Source of the DNA: Pseudomonadota bacterium
Lineage (GTDB): Bacteria > Pseudomonadota > Gammaproteobacteria > Burkholderiales > Burkholderiaceae_C
NCBI GenBank assembly: GCA_018241185.1
Contig: JAFEEH010000250.1
Span: 1-51,977, forward strand
DNA: 51,977 bases
Direction: 5' to 3'
Shown here in pieces: positions 17,285 through 28,929 of this stretch (positions are counted from its first letter, which is position 1; the number at the start of each line of letters is the position of its first letter). The notes under the pieces were generated by a model that was not told the origin of the DNA, ran no database searches, and worked only from the letters and a program-made list of their open reading frames with translations. A program made the translations under genes and the position numbers.

Positions 17285-17938
17285 TCAGTGCCTCGCCTGC
17301 AGCAGCCGGTTCGCCAGCACCAGCAGCACGATGCACACGGCCGAGATCACGAGCGTGAGTGTCAGCGCCAGCCGGTCGTCGCCCGCCTGCACGGCTGCGT
17401 AGACCGCCACCGACAGCGTCTGCGTGCGGCCCGGCAGGTTGCCCGCGATCATCAGCGTGGCGCCGAACTCGCCCATCGCGCGCGCGAAGGTCAGCGCCAG
17501 CCCGGCGCCGATGCCGCGCAGCGCCAGCGGCAGCGAGATGCGCCAGAACACCTCCCACTCGCCGGCGCCCAGGGTGCGCGCGGCCTGGGCGAAGCGGCCG
17601 TCCGTCTCCTCGAAGGCGGCGCGCGCGGCCTTGTAGATCAGCGGCAGCGACACCACCGCGGCGGCCAGCACCGCGCCCTGCCAGGTGAAGAGCAGGGTGA
17701 TGCCGAACCACCGGTCCAGCCATTGGCCGATGACGCCGTTGCGGCCCACCAGCACGATGAGGTAGTAGCCCAGCACCGTGGGCGGCAGCACCATGGGCAG
17801 CACCAGCGCGGCGTCGACGAAGGAGTGGCCGGCAAATCGCTTGCGCGCCATCCACCAGCCCAGGGCAACGCCCGCGGCACCGGCGAAGAGCGTGGCGAGG
17901 AGGGCGACCTTCAGGGTCAGCCAGAGCGGGGTGAACAC
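17285..17938 (-). CDS. modB: Molybdate ABC transporter permease
   Basis: This 217-residue inner-membrane protein has five to six helices and the binding-protein-dependent permease signature in EVFWRISLPLALRGIGAGLALTF, with the EAA-loop coupling ModC. The N-terminus MFTPLWLTLKVALLATLF and the segment FARAMGEFGATLMIAGNLPG are diagnostic of ModB. It follows modA by 42 bases and precedes modC by 2, so modABC is one operon. Confidence 0.94.
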   Translation of the reverse strand: MFTPLWLTLKVALLATLFAGAAGVALGWWMARKRFAGHSFVDAALVLPMVLPPTVLGYYLIVLVGRNGVIGQWLDRWFGITLLFTWQGAVLAAAVVSLPLIYKAARAAFEETDGRFAQAARTLGAGEWEVFWRISLPLALRGIGAGLALTFARAMGEFGATLMIAGNLPGRTQTLSVAVYAAVQAGDDRLALTLTLVISAVCIVLLVLANRLLQARH

Positions 17939-17980
17939 GGGCGGGGGCGTCTCGCGGGTGGCGGCGCAGGGCGTTGCGGG

Positions 17981-18742
17981 TCAGGGCCTGGAAAAGCCGA
18001 AGCTGCCCAGGATCTGCTGGCCTTGCGGGCTTTTCACGAACGCGATGAAGGACTGCGCGGCGGCCGGCTGCTTGCTGGCGGCCAACTGGGCGATGGGATA
18101 GGTCACGGGCGAGGTCGTCGGCACGACCAGCGCCACGCGCGTCTCGTCCTTTTTCAGCAGCGCATCGGTGCGGTAGACGAAGCCGGCGTCGACCTCGCCG
18201 CGCGCCACGTAGTCGAGCACCTGGCGCACGCTCTCGCCGTAGATCCACCTGGACTGCAGCGGCGCCGCGAGGCCGGCCTGCTCGACCACGCTCATGGTGT
18301 AGCGGCCCACGGGCACCGAGGCGGGCGTGCCGGCGGCGATGCGCTTGTAGTCGGGGGCGGCCAGGTCACCCAGCGCCCTCGGCGCGAGCGCAGATTTCGC
18401 CGGGACGACGAGAACCAGTTCGTTCTTCACGAAGTCGGCGCGCGAGCCGGGGACGATGAGCTGGGCGGCGGCGGCCTTGTCCATCGTGGGCTGGTCCGCC
18501 GATGCGAACACGTCGACCGGTGCGCCCTGCTGCATCTGCGCCAGCAGTGCGCCCGATGCGGCGAAGTTGAGGGTGGCCTTGTGCCCGGGGTTGGCCTTCT
18601 CCCAGGCCTGGCCGATGGCCTGGAACGCATTCGTGAGGCTCGCTGCGGCCGACACGACGATCTCCTGCGCCCACAGGGCGGGGCTGGCCGCGGCCAGGGC
18701 CAGCACCAGCGCACTCGTTCGCAACCAAGGGCGTGTCTGCAT
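17981..18742 (-). CDS. modA: Molybdate-binding periplasmic protein
   Basis: The 253-residue protein has a Sec signal (TRPWLRTSALVLALAAASPALWAQ) and the ModA fold: VVSAAASLTNAFQAIG binds the oxyanion, then FAASGALLAQMQQGAPVDVFASAD and the C-terminal VKSPQGQQILGSFGF. It hands molybdate (or tungstate) to ModB. Of three in-frame ATGs (18763, 18748, 18742) the last is chosen because GAGAGG lies 6 bases upstream; the first would lie inside the ModE-like operator. It heads modABC and is divergent from modE. Confidence 0.93.
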   Translation of the reverse strand: MQTRPWLRTSALVLALAAASPALWAQEIVVSAAASLTNAFQAIGQAWEKANPGHKATLNFAASGALLAQMQQGAPVDVFASADQPTMDKAAAAQLIVPGSRADFVKNELVLVVPAKSALAPRALGDLAAPDYKRIAAGTPASVPVGRYTMSVVEQAGLAAPLQSRWIYGESVRQVLDYVARGEVDAGFVYRTDALLKKDETRVALVVPTTSPVTYPIAQLAASKQPAAAQSFIAFVKSPQGQQILGSFGFSRP

Positions 18743-18752
18743 GCTCATCCTC

Positions 18753-18777
18753 TCGCTATTCAAAAGTGGAATAGCGA
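18753..18777. promoter_or_regulatory. ModE-like operator upstream of modA
   Basis: TCGCTATTC and GAATAGCGA are perfect 9-base arms around a 7-base spacer. This matches the geometry of known ModE boxes (TCGCTATAT-type arms, 6-7 base spacer). It begins 10 bases before the modA start codon, where a bound repressor would block transcription. The divergent modE gene supports the assignment. Confidence 0.8.
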
Positions 18778-18851
18778 AATCATAGCAACGCGCTGGGGGT
18801 CGGGCCGGTGGGCGTCTCGTCCTCCGCGGTCATGGGACCTGCGCGTCATCG

Positions 18852-18876
18852 TCGCGATTCAATGTTGGAACAGCGA
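18852..18876. promoter_or_regulatory. Second, imperfect ModE-like operator upstream of modE
   Basis: TCGCGATTC, a 7-base spacer and GAACAGCGA reproduce the first box with the outer CGA and inner TTC/GAA kept. It lies about 75 bases from the first box and 42 bases before the modE start, suggesting autoregulation. Confidence 0.6.
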
Positions 18877-18918
18877 TGCGGGTCGCCCGAAGGGTGGTGC
18901 CAGCCGCACAATGCCGCC

Positions 18919-19686
18919 ATGACTGCATCCGCAACACGCCGCCGGCCGCCGCCGGGCTTCATGGATGCGCTCGGCCACAGGGCGGCCGACAAGCGCATCG
19001 ACATCCTGCGCGCCATCGGCCGCAGCGGCAGCATCTCGCAAGCCGCGCGCGACGCCGGCGTGAGCTACAAGGCCGCCTGGCAGGCGGTGGCGACCCTCAC
19101 CAACCTCGCGGGCGTGCCGCTGGTGGACAAGGCCGTGGGCGGCGCCGGCGGCGGCGGTGCGGTGCTCACCGCCGAGGGCTTGCGGCTGCTGACCATGGCC
19201 GACGAACTGCTCGCGGCGCGCAGTACGCTGTGGCCCGCACCGGGCGCCGGTGCGGCGGTGGCGGGGCTGGCGATCCGCACCAGCATGCGCAACCAGTGGC
19301 CGGTGCGGGTCGAGGCGCTGGAAGGCGCCGGGCCCACGCTGCACGTCGCGCTGGCACTCGGCGAATCGGCGCAGCACCTGCAGGCACGCATCACGCGCGA
19401 AAGCGCGGAACTGCTCGGCTTGGTGCAGGGCATGCAGGCGCTGGCTTTGTGCAAGGCCACGGCAGTGCGCGTGGAGGCGGCGGGGCGGCCGCAAGCCACC
19501 AATCGGCTCCAGGGCGCCATCTCGGAGGTCGTCCGCGGCCCGGAGGGCGACGAGGTGGCGCTGCAGCTGGACGGCGCAGCGATCGAGGTGGTGGGATTTG
19601 CGGCGGCCGGCAGCGGGCTGCGGCGTCGGCAACGTGTGACCGCCCGGGTCGATCCCGTGGCGCTGGTGCTGGCGCTGCCGGCCTGA
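18919..19686 (+). CDS. modE: Molybdate-responsive transcriptional regulator
   Basis: The 255-residue protein has an N-terminal LysR-like winged helix (about 20-85; KRIDILRAIGRSGSISQAA, then DAGVSYKAAWQAVATL) and two Mop/TOBE repeats (about 115-180 and 185-255), the layout of ModE, which binds molybdate and represses modABC. The ATG at 18919 was chosen because it gives the family N-terminus; longer open-frame starts run through the second operator. No strong ribosome site is visible. It is divergent from modA with two operator-like palindromes between them. The Mop repeats here may substitute for those missing in ModC as the molybdate sensor. Confidence 0.9.
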   Translation: MTASATRRRPPPGFMDALGHRAADKRIDILRAIGRSGSISQAARDAGVSYKAAWQAVATLTNLAGVPLVDKAVGGAGGGGAVLTAEGLRLLTMADELLAARSTLWPAPGAGAAVAGLAIRTSMRNQWPVRVEALEGAGPTLHVALALGESAQHLQARITRESAELLGLVQGMQALALCKATAVRVEAAGRPQATNRLQGAISEVVRGPEGDEVALQLDGAAIEVVGFAAAGSGLRRRQRVTARVDPVALVLALPA

Positions 19687-19706
19687 GGAGCGCCGCCCGT
19701 TCGGCT

Positions 19707-20027
19707 TCAGCCGAGTTCGGCCATCGCCTCGCGCACCGCGCCGGCATTCGCGGGGCGTACGACGCGGGCCACCTCCAGCCCGTCGCGCAGGAAGACCAGC
19801 GTGGGCCAGAGCTTCACGCCGAAGCTGCGGCCCAACGGGCGGCCGCTGCCGTCCTCGACCTTCAGGTGCCGCAGGCCGGCCGGGGCGTCGGCCAGCGCTT
19901 CGGCGATGGCGGGCTGCGCGCCCTTGCAGATGCCGCACCAGTTGGTGCCGAATTCGATCAAGGCGGGGCCGCGCAGGGCGTCGACCTCGGCGCGGGTGGT
20001 CTGCTCGGGTTCGTAGGGCTGGGTCAT
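19707..20027 (-). CDS. Small thioredoxin-family protein
   Basis: The 106-residue protein is a single thioredoxin domain without signal peptide. The redox motif is WCGICK (versus WCGPCK in classical thioredoxin), preceded by LIEFGTNWC, and the cis-proline loop reads LWPTLVFLRDG. It should be a cytosolic disulfide reductase or redox carrier. It lies 41 bases downstream of the GAF/Fis regulator on the same strand, so it may be cotranscribed with it, and converges with modE over 20 bases. Not the main trxA by sequence. Confidence 0.85.
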   Translation of the reverse strand: MTQPYEPEQTTRAEVDALRGPALIEFGTNWCGICKGAQPAIAEALADAPAGLRHLKVEDGSGRPLGRSFGVKLWPTLVFLRDGLEVARVVRPANAGAVREAMAELG

Positions 20028-20068
20028 CGGGCCATTGTGGTCTGCCGCTGGCGCCGCCGCACGGGCGC

Positions 20069-21190
20069 TCAGCGCTTGCCCGTGCCGGCCGAAAGCTTTC
20101 TGTAGACGGTGGCCCGGCTGACACCCAGCGCCCGCGCCGCCTCGGCGACGTTGCCGCGCGCCTCTCGAACGGCCTGCTCGATGAGCGAGGCCTGCACGTC
20201 GCGCAGGCGTGCGAGCGGCGCGGTGCCGGCGGTGGCACGGCCGTCGCGCCGCAGCGCGCGCACGTGCAGCCGCAGGCCCGACCACAGCGGCACCTCCGCC
20301 GGGGTGGGGTGGCGCGCGGCTGCGTCGAAGAGCAGCGAGGTGGGTACCGCGAACAGGTCGGGCGCCGCCGCCCGGCCGTGCGGCGGCAGCGGCAGCAGCT
20401 GCCGGGCGATGGTGTTGGCACCGAGCACCTGGCCGTCGGCATCGAGGCAGAGCAGGCCATCGCCGTCCACGCCGGCTTCCAGCGCCGCCAGGCTGCCGGG
20501 CCAGTTGAATTGCAGCAGCAGCGCGCAGGGCAGGCTGCGCAGCCAGGCGTTCTGGATCGCACGTGCCGAATGCTCGGCCAGGTGCTGGAGCTCGGGCCGC
20601 TCGACCACGTTCACGCCCGTGAGGTCGAGCATGCCGGCGCAACGGCCCTGTGGGTCGAACAGCGGCGCGCCGGCGCAGGTGTAGACGCTGGTGTCGTCGA
20701 AGAAATGTTCGCCGCGGTGCAGCCAGACGGCGCTCTGCTCGGCCAGCGCGGCACCGATGGCGGTCGTGCCCACGGCACGCTCGGACAGGTCGACGCCGAC
20801 GCGTGCGATGTCGCGCGTAGCGCGGTCGTCCTGGCCCGACACCGGCCCGACGTCGATGACCCTGCCGCGGGCGTCGGTCAACATCGCGAAATAACGGGTA
20901 CCTGCGATCGCGCGCGACAGGCGCTCGATCACCGGCCGTGCCGCGCCAAGCAAGGGCGCGTGGCGCTCCTTGGCCTGCCGCTGCGCCGAGCGGTCGACGG
21001 CATCGAAGACCACGCGCTGGTCGGGTGTGCGGCCAGCGGCCAGGCAGCGTTGCCAGGAGCGGGCGATCCAGGGCGCGAGCGGCGCCGCCGCGGCAGCGGC
21101 CGGTGCGGTCCCGTGCAGCCAGGCGTGGCGCGCCTGCGCGATGAGGGCGCCGCGGTCGGGCAGCGCAAGCGTGCGTGCGGGGAAGGTCAT
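20069..21190 (-). CDS. GAF-domain regulator with Fis-type HTH (AcoR-like, lacking AAA+)
   Basis: The 373-residue protein has a GAF-like sensory region (about 50-215; [60 protein letters not shown]), a PAS-like segment (about 225-310) and a C-terminal Fis-type helix-turn-helix ([21 protein letters not shown]). It matches the ends of acetoin-catabolism regulators such as AcoR but has no central sigma-54-activating AAA+ domain. The ATG at 21190 was chosen over an upstream frame that runs through the promoter space. It is divergent from coxS, so it probably controls the cox cluster; the ligand is unknown. Confidence 0.82.
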   Translation of the reverse strand: MTFPARTLALPDRGALIAQARHAWLHGTAPAAAAAAPLAPWIARSWQRCLAAGRTPDQRVVFDAVDRSAQRQAKERHAPLLGAARPVIERLSRAIAGTRYFAMLTDARGRVIDVGPVSGQDDRATRDIARVGVDLSERAVGTTAIGAALAEQSAVWLHRGEHFFDDTSVYTCAGAPLFDPQGRCAGMLDLTGVNVVERPELQHLAEHSARAIQNAWLRSLPCALLLQFNWPGSLAALEAGVDGDGLLCLDADGQVLGANTIARQLLPLPPHGRAAAPDLFAVPTSLLFDAAARHPTPAEVPLWSGLRLHVRALRRDGRATAGTAPLARLRDVQASLIEQAVREARGNVAEAARALGVSRATVYRKLSAGTGKR

Positions 21191-21248
21191 CGTGGGGTGG
21201 GCGGGCAAGCTGTTCCATTTTGAGAATTTCGCGCAGGCCACGCAACCG

Positions 21249-21268
21249 CCTAGGGTTTTGCCTAGGGA
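21249..21268. promoter_or_regulatory. Tandem CCTAGG motif in the regulator-coxS promoter space
   Basis: Two CCTAGG palindromes (21249-21254 and 21261-21266) are separated by six bases, GTTTTG, giving two boxes 12 bases apart. They lie in the 160-base space between the divergent GAF/Fis regulator and coxS, about 85 bases upstream of the coxS start, a plausible activator site. Confidence 0.45.
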
Positions 21269-21350
21269 GGGGGCCGGGCACGGCGAACAAGATCGCACGG
21301 TCACGCCTTCGCGGCGTCGGCTCAGCCATCACCACCACGGAGACAGCCAC

Positions 21351-21842
<492 letters not shown>

Positions 21843-21854
21843 ACGGAGGCTGAC

Positions 21855-24299
<2,445 letters not shown>

Positions 24300-24311
24300 G
24301 GAGACCCCACC

Positions 24312-25103
24312 ATGTACGCATTCACCTTTGAACGTCCCGACACCCTGGACAACGCACTGAAGCTCGTCGCCGGCGGCGCCAAGCCCCTGGCGGGCGGACA
24401 GACCCTGCTGGCCTCGATGAAGCTGCGGTTGTCGGCGCCCGAGCAGCTCGCCGACCTCGGTGCCTGCAAGGACCTGACCGGCATCCGCAAGGAGGGCGAC
24501 GCGCTGGTCATCGGTGCCATGTCGCGCCACCTCGAAGTGGCCAACAGCGCCGAGGTCAAGTCGGCCTACCCGGCGCTGGCCGACCTGGCCTCGCGCATCG
24601 GCGACCGGCAGGTGCGAGCCATGGGCACGATGGGCGGCTCGGTCGCGAACAACGACCCGGCCGCCTGCTACCCGAGCGCGGTGCTGGCCTCGGGCGCCAC
24701 CGTGATCACCACCAAGCGCGAGATCGCCGCCGACGATTTCTTCCAGGGCCTGTTCACCACCGCCCTCGAAGACGGCGAGCTGATCAAGGCGATCCGCTTC
24801 CCGCTGCCGAAGAGGGCGGCCTACGAGAAGCTGCGCCAGAAGGCGTCGCACTTCCCGCTGGTGGGCGTCTTCGTGGCGCAGTTCGACGGCGGCGTGCGCG
24901 TGGCGGTGACGGGTGCGGGCAACGGCGTCTTCCGCCATGCGGGGCTCGAGGCGGCGCTGTCGAAGAGCTTCACGCCCGAATCGGCGGCCGGCGTGGCCAT
25001 CGACGACAGCGAACTCAACAGTGACCTGCACGCCACTGCGGCCTACCGGGCCAACCTGATCTCGGTACTCGCACAGCGCGCGGTGGCAAAGGCCCTGGGC
25101 TAA
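24312..25103 (+). CDS. coxM: Molybdenum hydroxylase FAD-binding medium subunit
   Basis: The 263-residue flavoprotein has the two family FAD motifs, AGGQTLL (27-33) and MGGSVANNDPA in the central region, followed by the CO-dehydrogenase flavoprotein C-terminal domain. It passes electrons from the CoxS clusters to quinones or another acceptor. It is somewhat shorter than Form I CoxM (about 285 residues). It completes the structural trio, and the MoxR gene begins 9 bases after its stop. Confidence 0.92.
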   Translation: MYAFTFERPDTLDNALKLVAGGAKPLAGGQTLLASMKLRLSAPEQLADLGACKDLTGIRKEGDALVIGAMSRHLEVANSAEVKSAYPALADLASRIGDRQVRAMGTMGGSVANNDPAACYPSAVLASGATVITTKREIAADDFFQGLFTTALEDGELIKAIRFPLPKRAAYEKLRQKASHFPLVGVFVAQFDGGVRVAVTGAGNGVFRHAGLEAALSKSFTPESAAGVAIDDSELNSDLHATAAYRANLISVLAQRAVAKALG

Positions 25104-25112
25104 GCTGAGCCG

Positions 25113-26039
<927 letters not shown>

Positions 26040-26059
26040 TCGTCCTTTCTTTTTCGACC

Positions 26060-27271
26060 ATGGAGCGCGTGCAGCAACTCGGCGATGCCCGGCGCGGCAA
26101 GCTGGCGGGCAACCTCGTCGGTTTCGGCCGGGCGCTTCGGCGCGCGGGCGTGCGCCTCGATGCGTCGCGCATCGCACTCGCCGCCGAGGCGGCGCAGCTC
26201 GTCGGCGTGGGCAGCCGGCACGACCTGGCGGCCGCGATGGAGTCGGTGATGGTCAGCCGCGAGCAGGACCGCGGCGTGTTCCGCGAGCTGTTCGATGCCT
26301 GGTTCCGCGATCCCGAGCTCGCCAACAAGATGCTCGCGCAGATGCTCCCCACGGCCGAAGGCCGCGCCGAGCCGGTCAAGCGCCGCCCGCGCGTGCGCGA
26401 GGCCTTGGCTGCGCCGCGGCCACCGCAGGCCGCACCGCAGAACGAGCGGGAGGTCGACTTCGACGCCGCCATGACGGCCGGCGACCGGCGGCAACTGCAG
26501 CATGCCGACTTCAACGCCCTCGGGGCGGCCGAGTACCGCCTCGTCGAACGCCTGGCGCGCGACCTTCCCCTGCCCGTGCCCCACGTGCCGGGCCGGCGCC
26601 TGCGCGTGGCGGGCCACAGCGGCACGCAGTCGCGCATGCACTGGCCGGGCGTGTGGCACGAAGCGGCGCGCACCGGCGGCGAGATGCTGCGCCTGCCGCG
26701 TCTCGTGCGGCGCGAGCAGCCGCTGCCGCTGCTGGTGCTGGTCGACGTGTCGGGCTCGATGGAACGCTATGCGCGCCTGCTGCTGGCCTTCCTGCATGCA
26801 GCGACGCGCACGCTGGCCAGCCAGGGCGGGCGGCGCGACGTCTTCGCCTTCGGCACGGGGCTGACCGACCTCACGCCGGCCTTCCGCATCGCCGACACCG
26901 ACGCGATGCTCGCGCAGGCCGGCCAGGCCATCGACGACTTCGCCGGTGGCACGCGGCTGGGCGAGTCGCTGGCGCAGTTGCGGCGCGCCCATGCGCGGCG
27001 CCTCATCGGCCGGCGCACGCTGGTGCTGCTGGTCAGCGATGGCCTCGACACCGGCGAGCCGGACGTACTGCGCGCCGAGCTGCAATGGCTGCGCCGGCAC
27101 AGCCGCCGCCTGCTGTGGCTCAACCCGCTGCTGCGCTTCTCCGGCTATGCGCCGCTGGCGCGCGGCGCGAACGAACTGCATCGCGCGGCCGATGCCATGC
27201 TGGCCGTGCACAACCTGCAGGCCCTGGAAGACCTGGCGCGCAGCATCGCCGCGCTGCTGCGCAACCGATAA
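26060..27271 (+). CDS. coxE: VWA-domain protein, CoxE type
   Basis: The 403-residue protein has an N-terminal helical region with a basic/Pro linker (about 95-130) and a von Willebrand A domain (about 220-390) whose metal-ion site begins DVSGSM (229-234), with FAGGTRLGESL and SDGLDTGE completing it. CoxE proteins work with the CoxD ATPase in cofactor maturation. It follows coxD by 20 bases and precedes coxG by 26. The ATG at 26060 has no strong ribosome site; no better start is visible. Confidence 0.88.
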   Translation: MERVQQLGDARRGKLAGNLVGFGRALRRAGVRLDASRIALAAEAAQLVGVGSRHDLAAAMESVMVSREQDRGVFRELFDAWFRDPELANKMLAQMLPTAEGRAEPVKRRPRVREALAAPRPPQAAPQNEREVDFDAAMTAGDRRQLQHADFNALGAAEYRLVERLARDLPLPVPHVPGRRLRVAGHSGTQSRMHWPGVWHEAARTGGEMLRLPRLVRREQPLPLLVLVDVSGSMERYARLLLAFLHAATRTLASQGGRRDVFAFGTGLTDLTPAFRIADTDAMLAQAGQAIDDFAGGTRLGESLAQLRRAHARRLIGRRTLVLLVSDGLDTGEPDVLRAELQWLRRHSRRLLWLNPLLRFSGYAPLARGANELHRAADAMLAVHNLQALEDLARSIAALLRNR

Positions 27272-27297
27272 CGACACACTCCACGAAGGAACACCCC

Positions 27298-27879
27298 ATG
27301 GACATGCAAGGCACCCGCCAGCTCGGCGTCACCCAGGAACAGGCCTGGGAAGCCCTCAACGACCCGGAGACGCTCAAGGGCTGCCTGCCGGGCTGCGACA
27401 AGTTCGAATCGACCGGCGAGAACCAGTACGCCGTGACGATGGCCGTGAAGGTCGGCCCGGTGTCGGCCAAGTTCAACGGCAAGGTCACGCTCAGCGACAT
27501 CCAGCCGCCCGCGAGCTACAAGCTGGCCTTCGAGGGGCAGGGTGGCGTGGCCGGCTTCGGCAAGGGCGCGTCGGCCGTCTCGCTCACGCCCAACGACGCC
27601 GGCTGCGAGCTCGCCTACACCGTGCAGGCGCAGGTCGGCGGCAAGATCGCGCAGCTGGGCCAGCGCCTGATCGATGGCGCGGCCAAGTCGATGGCCGACG
27701 ACTTCTTCAAGCGCTTCGACGCCGAGATGCAGCGCCGCCACGGCCCGCCGCCGGCCGAGGCAGATGCTATCGAAATGGGAGCGGCTCCCGCGGAGAAGAC
27801 GGGCGCCGTGGCCGGATTCATGCAGAAACTCGGCTTCGGCAAGAAGGACAAGGCCGAGGGCGCGCAGGACGAAGGTTGA
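27298..27879 (+). CDS. coxG: CoxG-like SRPBCC protein
   Basis: The 193-residue protein has a START/SRPBCC fold (about 1-145; MQGTRQLGVTQEQAWEALND, then GCLPGC, FNGKVTLSDIQPPASYKL, FEGQGGVAGFGKG) typical of CoxG, thought to anchor the dehydrogenase to the membrane or carry a quinone. A linker (about 148-172) follows and the C-terminus is a Lys-rich amphipathic helix (GFMQKLGFGKKDK), fitting membrane attachment. The linker is encoded by a stretch resembling the dispersed repeat (27766-27825). AAGGA lies 8 bases before the ATG. Confidence 0.88.
   Translation: MDMQGTRQLGVTQEQAWEALNDPETLKGCLPGCDKFESTGENQYAVTMAVKVGPVSAKFNGKVTLSDIQPPASYKLAFEGQGGVAGFGKGASAVSLTPNDAGCELAYTVQAQVGGKIAQLGQRLIDGAAKSMADDFFKRFDAEMQRRHGPPPAEADAIEMGAAPAEKTGAVAGFMQKLGFGKKDKAEGAQDEG
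27766..27825 (+). repeat. Degenerate, in-frame copy of the GCTAT-ATAGC repeat within coxG
   Basis: This stretch opens GCTATCGAAATGGGAGCGGCT and later shows GGGCG and GGCCG at the expected spacings; it aligns gap-free to copy 1 with roughly half the positions identical, including nine in a row at the start. It encodes CoxG residues 157-176. It is the weakest copy and could be chance in GC-rich coding DNA, except for the AT-rich opening. Confidence 0.5.
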
Positions 27880-27884
27880 GCGCC

Positions 27885-28898
27885 ATGGAGAACCTCGACG
27901 TCATGGTGCTGCGCCAGTTGCGCGACTGGCGCCAGGCGGGGCGCCGTGCGCTGCTGGCCACCGTGGTGCGCACCTGGGGCTCGTCGCCGCGGCCGATCGG
28001 CTCCATCCTTGCGCTGGCAGAAGACGGCGCCGTGGTCGGTTCGGTGTCCGGCGGCTGCATCGAGGACGACTTGATCGCGCGCCACAGCCGCGTCGGGGCA
28101 TCGGAGATGCCACGCGGCGCGCCGGCCCAGGTCAAGTACGGCATCACCGCCGACGAGGCGCACCGCTTCGGGCTGCCCTGCGGCGGCACGCTGGAGCTGC
28201 TGCTGGAGTTCGATCCCGATCCCGCGTCGCTGGCCGAACTCGTCCAGCGCCTGGAGGCGGGCCAGCTGATGCAGCGCACCGTGGCCCTGGCCGACGGCGC
28301 CGTGGCCCTGGCGCCTGCGCATGCACCCGCCGAACTGGTGATCGACGAGCACCACCTGGTCAACACCTTCGGCCCCGAGTACCGCATGCTGCTGATCGGC
28401 GCCGGCCAGCTGGCAGAGTACCTCGCAACCATGGCCAGCTTCAGCGGTTTCGCCGTCACGCTGTGCGACCCGCGCGCGGAGTACCGCGGCAGCTGGCAGG
28501 TGCCCGGCGTCGCGATCAGCACCGAGATGCCCGACGATGCCGTGGTCGCCTTCCGGCCCGACAGCCGCAGCTGTGTGGTGGCGCTCACGCACGACCCCAA
28601 GCTGGATGACCTGGCCTTGCTGGAGGCCTTGCAGACGCCGGCCTTCTACGTCGGCGCCATCGGTTCGCGGCGCAACGCGCAGGCGCGCCGTGAACGCATG
28701 ATCGAGCACTTCGAGCAGACCGAAGCCTCGCTCGCTCGCCTGCGCGGCCCGATCGGCATCTACATCGGCAGCAAGACGCCACCCGAGATCGCGGTGAGCG
28801 TCATGGCCGAGATCCTGGCGGTGAAGAACGCGGTGCGCCTGCCGCGCGAGATGGACGTGGCCGCGGCCAAGGACCGCCAACTTCAGACGGCCGACTGA
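27885..28898 (+). CDS. XdhC/CoxI-family molybdenum-cofactor maturation protein
   Basis: The 337-residue protein has an N-terminal XdhC/CoxI segment (LLATVVRTWGSSPRPIGSI, VVGSVSGGCIEDDL) and a C-terminal Rossmann domain (YRMLLIGAGQLAEYLATMA, YVGAIGSRRNAQARRE, GIYIGSKTPPEIAVSVMAEIL). XdhC proteins bind molybdenum cofactor, help its sulfuration and deliver it to the hydroxylase. It starts 5 bases after coxG and is probably last in the cox operon. It extends the cluster to S-L-M-D-E-G plus maturation factor. Confidence 0.88.
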   Translation: MENLDVMVLRQLRDWRQAGRRALLATVVRTWGSSPRPIGSILALAEDGAVVGSVSGGCIEDDLIARHSRVGASEMPRGAPAQVKYGITADEAHRFGLPCGGTLELLLEFDPDPASLAELVQRLEAGQLMQRTVALADGAVALAPAHAPAELVIDEHHLVNTFGPEYRMLLIGAGQLAEYLATMASFSGFAVTLCDPRAEYRGSWQVPGVAISTEMPDDAVVAFRPDSRSCVVALTHDPKLDDLALLEALQTPAFYVGAIGSRRNAQARRERMIEHFEQTEASLARLRGPIGIYIGSKTPPEIAVSVMAEILAVKNAVRLPREMDVAAAKDRQLQTAD

Positions 28899-28929
28899 CG
28901 CGCTTCGTCGCGCCGGCCGCGGTAGCGCG

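Noticed and set aside
18753-18777. The TCGCTATTC palindrome as another copy of the dispersed repeat
   Set aside because: The downstream parts of the repeat (TGCT, GGCGGGCG, GGCC) are missing, and the geometry and position between modA and modE fit a ModE operator better.
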